NCBI GenBank assembly: GCA_023424585.1
Contig: JAFADT010000989.1
Location: 1 to 10,889, forward strand
Source of the DNA: Pseudomonadota bacterium
Lineage (GTDB): Bacteria > Myxococcota > Myxococcia > Myxococcales > Myxococcaceae
Direction: 5' to 3'
DNA: 10,889 nucleotides
Made by a program: the position numbers and the translations under genes. The notes beneath the pieces are model-generated. The model made no database searches. It had not been told where the DNA came from and saw nothing but the letters and a program-made list of their open reading frames with translations. Each line of letters begins with the position of its first letter. Within the stretch, counting starts at the first letter, position 1. Positions 6,151 through 10,889 of this stretch are shown one piece after another.

Positions 6151-9100
6151 ATGGGTTCTTCCTTGTCGCGTTCCCTCGAGTTGACGCCCTCGCAGTCCAC
6201 CCTCGTCGATGTCTTGCGGAGCCGGGCCGAAGCGCGGTCCGAACAACCGCTGTACACCTTCCTGGATGATGCGGGTCAGGAAGACGGGACGCTGAGCTAC
6301 GCGGGGCTGGACGCTCGGGCGCGGCGGATCGCGGTGGCGCTGCGGGCGGTGGCGAAGCCCGGTGAGCGCGTGATGCTGCTGTATCCGCCCGGCCTGGAGT
6401 ACGTGGCGGGGTTCTTCGGGTGCCTCTACGCGGGGCTCATCGCGGTGCCGGCGTATCCGCCGGATCCGATGCGGCTGGAGCGCACGCTGCCGCGCCTGCG
6501 CGCGATCATCCAGGACGCGGACGCGACGGTGGTGCTCACCACGTCCGGCATCCTGGGCATGACGGAGTTCGTCTTCGAGCAGGCGCCCGACCTGCGCTCG
6601 CTGCACTGGGTGGCGACGGACGAGCTTCCGGCGGGCGGAGAGGTGGACTGGGCGCCGCCGGCGGTGGACGCGGCGACGCTGGCGTTCCTCCAGTACACGT
6701 CGGGGTCCACGGGCTCGCCGAAGGGCGTGATGCTGAGCCACGGCAACCTGGCGCACAACCTGGCGCTGATCTCCGACGCGTTCCAGTTGGACGCCACGAG
6801 CTCGGGCGTCATCTGGCTGCCGCCGTACCACGACATGGGGCTCATCGGCGGCATCCTCACGCCGCTGTATGCGACGTTCCACGCGGCGCTGATGTCGCCG
6901 CTGACGATGCTCAAGAACCCGCGCGTGTGGCTGGAGGCCGTCACCCGCTACAAGGCCACGGTCAGCGGCGGGCCGAACTTCGCGTTCGACCTGTGCGTGC
7001 GGCGCATCCCGGCGGAGGAGCGCCAGACGCTGGACCTGGGCTCCTGGCGCGTGGCGTTCACGGGCGCAGAGCCCATCCGGCCTGCGACGTTGGAGCGCTT
7101 CGAGCAGGCCTTCGGGCCGCACGGCTTCAAGCGCGAGTTCTTCTACCCGTGCTACGGCCTGGCGGAGGCGACGCTGCTGGTGTCGGGGGGGCGCGTGGAG
7201 GCGCCGCCGGTGCGGTGCGCGCTGGATGCTCCCGCGTTGGAGCAGCGCCGGGCGGTGCTGGTGGACGCGGCGAAGCCGGAGGCGCGCGTCCTGGTGGGCT
7301 GCGGCGAGCAGCGGCCGGGGCACCCCGTCGTCATCGTGGATCCCCAGACGCGCGAGGCGTGCGCGCCCGGTGGCGTGGGGGAGATCTGGGTGCGCGGCCC
7401 CAGCGTCGCGCAGGGCTACTGGAACAAGCCGGAGGCGACGGCCGAGGCGTTCCAGGCGCGGGTGAAGGGCACGGACGAAGGCCCGTTCCTGCGCACTGGC
7501 GACCTGGGCTTCCTGCGGGACGGTGAGCTGTTCGTCACGGGCAGGGCCAAGGACCTGATCATCATCCGCGGCCGCAACCACTACCCGCAGGACATCGAGC
7601 AGACGGTGGAGGAGAGCCACCCCGCGCTGCGCGCCGGGAGCGTCGCGGCGGTGTCGCTGGAGGTGGCGGGCGAGGAGCGCCTGGTGGTGGTGCAGGAGAT
7701 CGACCTGCGCAAGGCGGGCAACCTGCGCAAGCAGGTGGACATGGCGGAGGCGGCGGTGAAGGAGATCCGCCAGCGCGTCGCCGAGCGCCACGAGGTGCAG
7801 GTGCACGCCGTGGCGCTGATCGAGCCCGGCAGCATCCCGAAGACCTCCAGCGGGAAGATCCAGCGGCACGCGTGCAAGGCGCAGTTCCTCACGGACGAGC
7901 TGCGCACGGTGCTGGTGTGGCGCGAGCCGGGGTTCGAGGAGGCGGAAGAGACGGAGCCCACCGCGTCCGCGGCGCCGGTCGCGGCGCCGGTCCGGGAGGA
8001 CGTGCCGGAGCCCGTGCGGGCCACGCTGGCGTGGCTGGTGGAGCGCGTGGCGGAGCAGCTGAAGGTGCCGGCGAAGACGGTGGACGTGCGTGAGCCCATC
8101 ACGCGCTACGGCCTGGATTCGCTGAGCGCGGTGGAGCTGGCGCACGCGGTGGAGAAGGGCCTGGGGACAGCGCTGCCCATGGAGCTGCTGCTCCAGGGGC
8201 CAAGCCTGGTGGAGCTGGCGAAGCGCATCGCGGCCTCCAAGCAGGACGCGACGAAGGCGGCGGTGCTCGCGCCCGGGCCGAGGGGCGCCACGCAGCCGCT
8301 GTCGTTCGCGCAGCAGCGCCTGTGGTTCCTGGACCGGCTGGAGCAGGGCAGCGCGCTCTACAGCATCCCGGGCGCGGTGCGCCTGGACGGCGCGCTGGAC
8401 GCGGAGTCGCTGCGGCGGAGCCTGGAGGAGATCGTCCGCCGGCACGAGTCGCTGCGCACGACGTTCCACGAGGAGAACGGCGAGGCGGTGCAGCTCATCC
8501 ATCCGGCGAAGGCCTTCGAGCTGCCGGTGGTGGACCTGACGGGCTTCCCGGAGGCGTCGCGCGAGGCGGAGGCGCGGCGGTGTGTGGATGAGGAGGCCGT
8601 GCGCCCGTTCGACCTGGGCGCGGGCCCGCTGGTGCGCGCGCGGTTGCTGAAGCTGGGCGAAGCGAAGCACGTGCTGCTGGTGACGATGCACCACATCGTC
8701 TCCGACGGCTGGTCCATGGGCGTGCTCGTGCGTGAAGTGGCCGCGCTCTACGACGCGTTCCGTGCGGGCCGTGGCTCGCCGCTGCCGGAGCTGCGCGTGC
8801 AGTACGCGGACTTCGCGCAGTGGCAGCGGGAGTGGCTGCTGGGCGGGGTGCTGGAGAAGCAGGTCGGTTACTGGAAGCAGCGGTTGGCCGGAGCGCCCGC
8901 GCTGCTGGAGCTGCCGACGGACTTCGCGCGTCCAGCGGCGCAGACGTACCGGGGCGCGACGGTGCCGGTGAAGGTGGGCGCGGAGCTGAGCAGGGCGCTG
9001 GGAGCGCTGGCGAAGCAGGAAGGCGTCACGCCGTACATGCTGCTGCTGGCGGCGTTCCAGGTGCTGCTGGGACGCTACTCGGGGCAGGAGGACCTCAGCG

Positions 9101-10889
9101 TCGGTTCGCCCATCACGGGCCGGACGCGGGCGGAGACGGAGGGGCTCATCGGCTTCTTCGTCAACACGCTGGTGCTGCGCACGAACCTGGAGGGCAACCC
9201 GAGCTTCCGTGCGCTGCTGGCCCAGGTGAAGGAGACGACGCTGGGCGCGTACGCGCACCAGGACGTGCCGTTCGAGAAGCTGGTGGAGGAGCTCCAGCCG
9301 CAGCGCAGCCTGAGCCATGCGCCGCTGTTCCAGGTGATGTTCGTGTTGCAGCAGGACGTGCTGCCGCACTTCCGGCTGCCGGGCGTGGAGCTGTCGCCGT
9401 ACGAGGTGGAGTCGAAGACGGCGAAGTTCGACCTGACGCTCTACCTGACGGAGACGGCGAACGGGCTGGAAGGGACGCTGGAGTACAACACGGACCTGTT
9501 CGAGGCGGCGACGGCGCGGCGGATGACGGAGCACCTGCGGGGGCTGCTGGAGTCGCTGGTCTCGAATCCGGGCGGGAAGCTGTCGGAGCTTCCGCTGATG
9601 GGGCCGCAGGAGCAGCAAGCGCTGCTGAGGGACGTGTCGGGGACGGACCTTGCGGGCCCGGTGACCGGGACGATGCAGGGCCTCTTCGAGGCGCAGGCGG
9701 CGCGGACTCCGGATGCGCCTGCCGTGCTCTTCGATGGGGAGGCGCTGACGTACGCACAGCTGGACACGCAGGCGAATCAGCTTGCGCACCACCTGCGCGG
9801 AATGGGGGTTGGCCCGGACACGCTGGTGGGGGTGAGCCTGGAGCGCTCTGCGCGGATGGTGGTGGCGCTGCTGGGCGTGCTGAAGGCGGGTGGCGCCTAC
9901 GTGCCGCTGGATCCTGCGTACCCACGGGAGCGCCTGGGCTGGATGCTGGAGGACGCGAAGGCGTCGGTGCTGCTGACGCAGCAGAAGCTGCTGGGCGTGC
10001 TGCCTGAACACGCCGCGCGCAGCGTGTGCCTGGATACGGACTGGGAGACCATTGCTCGGAACCCTGCTTCGCGCGTCGATGCGGGCACGGGCGTGGGGAA
10101 CCTGGCGTATGTGCTCTACACGTCGGGTTCGACGGGTCGTCCGAAGGGCGTGGCCATCGAGCAGCGCAGCGCGGTGGCCTTCCTGCACTGGGCGACGGCG
10201 GCGTTCACGCCGGAGCAGCTCGCGGGCGTGCTGGCGGCGACGTCGCTGAACTTCGACCTGTCGGTGTTCGAAGTCTTCGCGCCACTGAGCAGCGGTGGGG
10301 CCGTCATCGTCGCGGAGAACGCGCTGGCATTGCCGACCCTGAAGGACGCGGGGCGCGTGACGCTGGTGAACACGGTGCCGTCGGCGATGGCGGAGTTGGT
10401 GCGCGGCCAGGGCGTGCCGGAGTCCGTGCGGACGGTGAACCTCGCCGGTGAGCCGCTGCTCAACCGCCTGGCTCAAGCGCTGTACGGGCTGAAGGGCGTG
10501 GAGGGCGTCTACAACCTCTACGGCCCGACGGAAGACACGACGTATTCGACGTACTCGCGCGTGGAGAGGGATGCAGGGCGAGAGCCGACGATTGGGCGCC
10601 CACTGACGGGCTCGCGTGCGTACGTGCTGGACGCGTGGATGCGGCCGGTGCCGCGAGGCGTGCCGGGCGAGCTGTACCTCGCGGGGGCGGGCCTCGCGCG
10701 TGGCTACCTGGCCAGACCTTCGCTGACGGCGGAGCGCTTCGTGCCGAACCCGTTCTCGGCGCAGCCGGGCGCGCGGATGTACCGCACGGGAGACCGGGTG
10801 CGGTGGCTGGCGACGGGAGAGCTGGAGTACCTGGGCCGCATCGACTTCCAGGTGAAGGTGCGCGGCTTCCGCATCGAACTGGGCGAAGT
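6151..10889 (+). CDS. NRPS with fatty-acid loading module: FAAL-ACP-C-A(Ala?) (3' end beyond window)
   Basis: Starts a lipopeptide: 1579 complete codons, open at the window end. Residues about 20-590 are a fatty acyl-AMP ligase: YTSGSTGSPKG (182-192), WLPPYHDMGLIGG (222-234), GGPNFAFDLC (273-282) and the C-terminal lysine K569 in KTSSGKIQR. These motifs mark FAAL rather than amino-acid adenylation. An ACP follows (about 620-695) with phosphopantetheine serine S657 in GLDSLSAVEL. The condensation domain (about 716-1140) has SFAQQRLWFL, HHIVSDG (847-853) and IGFFVNTLVLRT (from 1000), all intact, and would acylate the first amino acid. The adenylation domain (from about 1174) has YTSGSTGRPKG (1323-1333), YGPTED, YRTGD and, at the edge, A8 (VKVRGFRIELGE). 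Code residues D1369, L1370, F1373, N1407, N1430, A1432, L1456, T1464, Y1465 read DLFNNALTY, which I recall as an alanine code. The ATG at 6151 is the first in frame after the stop at 6103; no clear ribosome binding site, and TTG at 6181 is possible. Confidence 0.96.
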   Translation, partial: MGSSLSRSLELTPSQSTLVDVLRSRAEARSEQPLYTFLDDAGQEDGTLSYAGLDARARRIAVALRAVAKPGERVMLLYPPGLEYVAGFFGCLYAGLIAVPAYPPDPMRLERTLPRLRAIIQDADATVVLTTSGILGMTEFVFEQAPDLRSLHWVATDELPAGGEVDWAPPAVDAATLAFLQYTSGSTGSPKGVMLSHGNLAHNLALISDAFQLDATSSGVIWLPPYHDMGLIGGILTPLYATFHAALMSPLTMLKNPRVWLEAVTRYKATVSGGPNFAFDLCVRRIPAEERQTLDLGSWRVAFTGAEPIRPATLERFEQAFGPHGFKREFFYPCYGLAEATLLVSGGRVEAPPVRCALDAPALEQRRAVLVDAAKPEARVLVGCGEQRPGHPVVIVDPQTREACAPGGVGEIWVRGPSVAQGYWNKPEATAEAFQARVKGTDEGPFLRTGDLGFLRDGELFVTGRAKDLIIIRGRNHYPQDIEQTVEESHPALRAGSVAAVSLEVAGEERLVVVQEIDLRKAGNLRKQVDMAEAAVKEIRQRVAERHEVQVHAVALIEPGSIPKTSSGKIQRHACKAQFLTDELRTVLVWREPGFEEAEETEPTASAAPVAAPVREDVPEPVRATLAWLVERVAEQLKVPAKTVDVREPITRYGLDSLSAVELAHAVEKGLGTALPMELLLQGPSLVELAKRIAASKQDATKAAVLAPGPRGATQPLSFAQQRLWFLDRLEQGSALYSIPGAVRLDGALDAESLRRSLEEIVRRHESLRTTFHEENGEAVQLIHPAKAFELPVVDLTGFPEASREAEARRCVDEEAVRPFDLGAGPLVRARLLKLGEAKHVLLVTMHHIVSDGWSMGVLVREVAALYDAFRAGRGSPLPELRVQYADFAQWQREWLLGGVLEKQVGYWKQRLAGAPALLELPTDFARPAAQTYRGATVPVKVGAELSRALGALAKQEGVTPYMLLLAAFQVLLGRYSGQEDLSVGSPITGRTRAETEGLIGFFVNTLVLRTNLEGNPSFRALLAQVKETTLGAYAHQDVPFEKLVEELQPQRSLSHAPLFQVMFVLQQDVLPHFRLPGVELSPYEVESKTAKFDLTLYLTETANGLEGTLEYNTDLFEAATARRMTEHLRGLLESLVSNPGGKLSELPLMGPQEQQALLRDVSGTDLAGPVTGTMQGLFEAQAARTPDAPAVLFDGEALTYAQLDTQANQLAHHLRGMGVGPDTLVGVSLERSARMVVALLGVLKAGGAYVPLDPAYPRERLGWMLEDAKASVLLTQQKLLGVLPEHAARSVCLDTDWETIARNPASRVDAGTGVGNLAYVLYTSGSTGRPKGVAIEQRSAVAFLHWATAAFTPEQLAGVLAATSLNFDLSVFEVFAPLSSGGAVIVAENALALPTLKDAGRVTLVNTVPSAMAELVRGQGVPESVRTVNLAGEPLLNRLAQALYGLKGVEGVYNLYGPTEDTTYSTYSRVERDAGREPTIGRPLTGSRAYVLDAWMRPVPRGVPGELYLAGAGLARGYLARPSLTAERFVPNPFSAQPGARMYRTGDRVRWLATGELEYLGRIDFQVKVRGFRIELGE

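Noticed and set aside
6102..6269. A short plus-strand frame from the ATG at 6102, as a possible leader peptide of the NRPS.
   Set aside because: It overlaps the NRPS start in another frame, has no ribosome binding site and no attenuator-like codon run.
5959..10476. A 1505-codon open frame on the minus strand, antisense to the NRPS.
   Set aside because: Its product is an Arg/His/Gln/Leu-rich string without domains, while the plus strand encodes textbook FAAL, ACP, C and A motifs. Long antisense frames are expected where third codon positions are almost all G or C.

Overview
The window is very GC-rich, with strongly GC-biased third codon positions and long spurious antisense ORFs. Its gene content (a pfk-pkn4 type pair, a Ser/Thr kinase with a membrane anchor, a fatty-acid-primed NRPS) points to a myxobacterium of the Myxococcus/Corallococcus/Archangium kind. 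That assignment is inferred from gene families and composition, not from an rRNA or other marker.

Five genes lie on the minus strand and one large gene on the plus strand. Left part (1-2455): an Hanks-type Ser/Thr kinase, cut by the window edge, follows a 6-phosphofructokinase gene by 22 bp. This matches the Myxococcus xanthus pfk-pkn4 operon, in which the kinase phosphorylates and activates the phosphofructokinase; the threonine I recall as the reported target (Thr226) is present at exactly that residue number. A TTGCAC-17-TACAAT promoter candidate precedes pfk. Middle part (2610-4185): a small TPR-like protein and a CPBP-type intramembrane protease, both on the minus strand and of unknown physiological role here.

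Right part (4244-10889): a 533-residue two-domain metallo-beta-lactamase-fold protein is transcribed away from a giant NRPS gene, with about 305 bp between the two starts. Its length, two-domain layout and metal-ligand spacing (H305, H307, D309, H310, E377, D402) match CmlA, the diiron oxygenase that beta-hydroxylates an amino acid bound to an NRPS thiolation domain. The generic label 'MBL fold hydrolase' is therefore probably misleading. The NRPS runs FAAL - ACP - C - A and leaves the window inside the A domain. It should activate a fatty acid, load it on the ACP and join it to the first amino acid; the specificity code read from the A domain, DLFNNALTY, suggests alanine. The left edge of this lipopeptide cluster probably falls between the housekeeping-like pfk/pkn4/TPR/CPBP block and the CmlA-like gene.

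The 5846-6150 intergenic region holds a minus-strand promoter candidate with an inverted repeat over its -10 side, and a nested inverted repeat in the NRPS leader. No RNA genes, insertion sequences, CRISPR arrays or attachment sites were seen.
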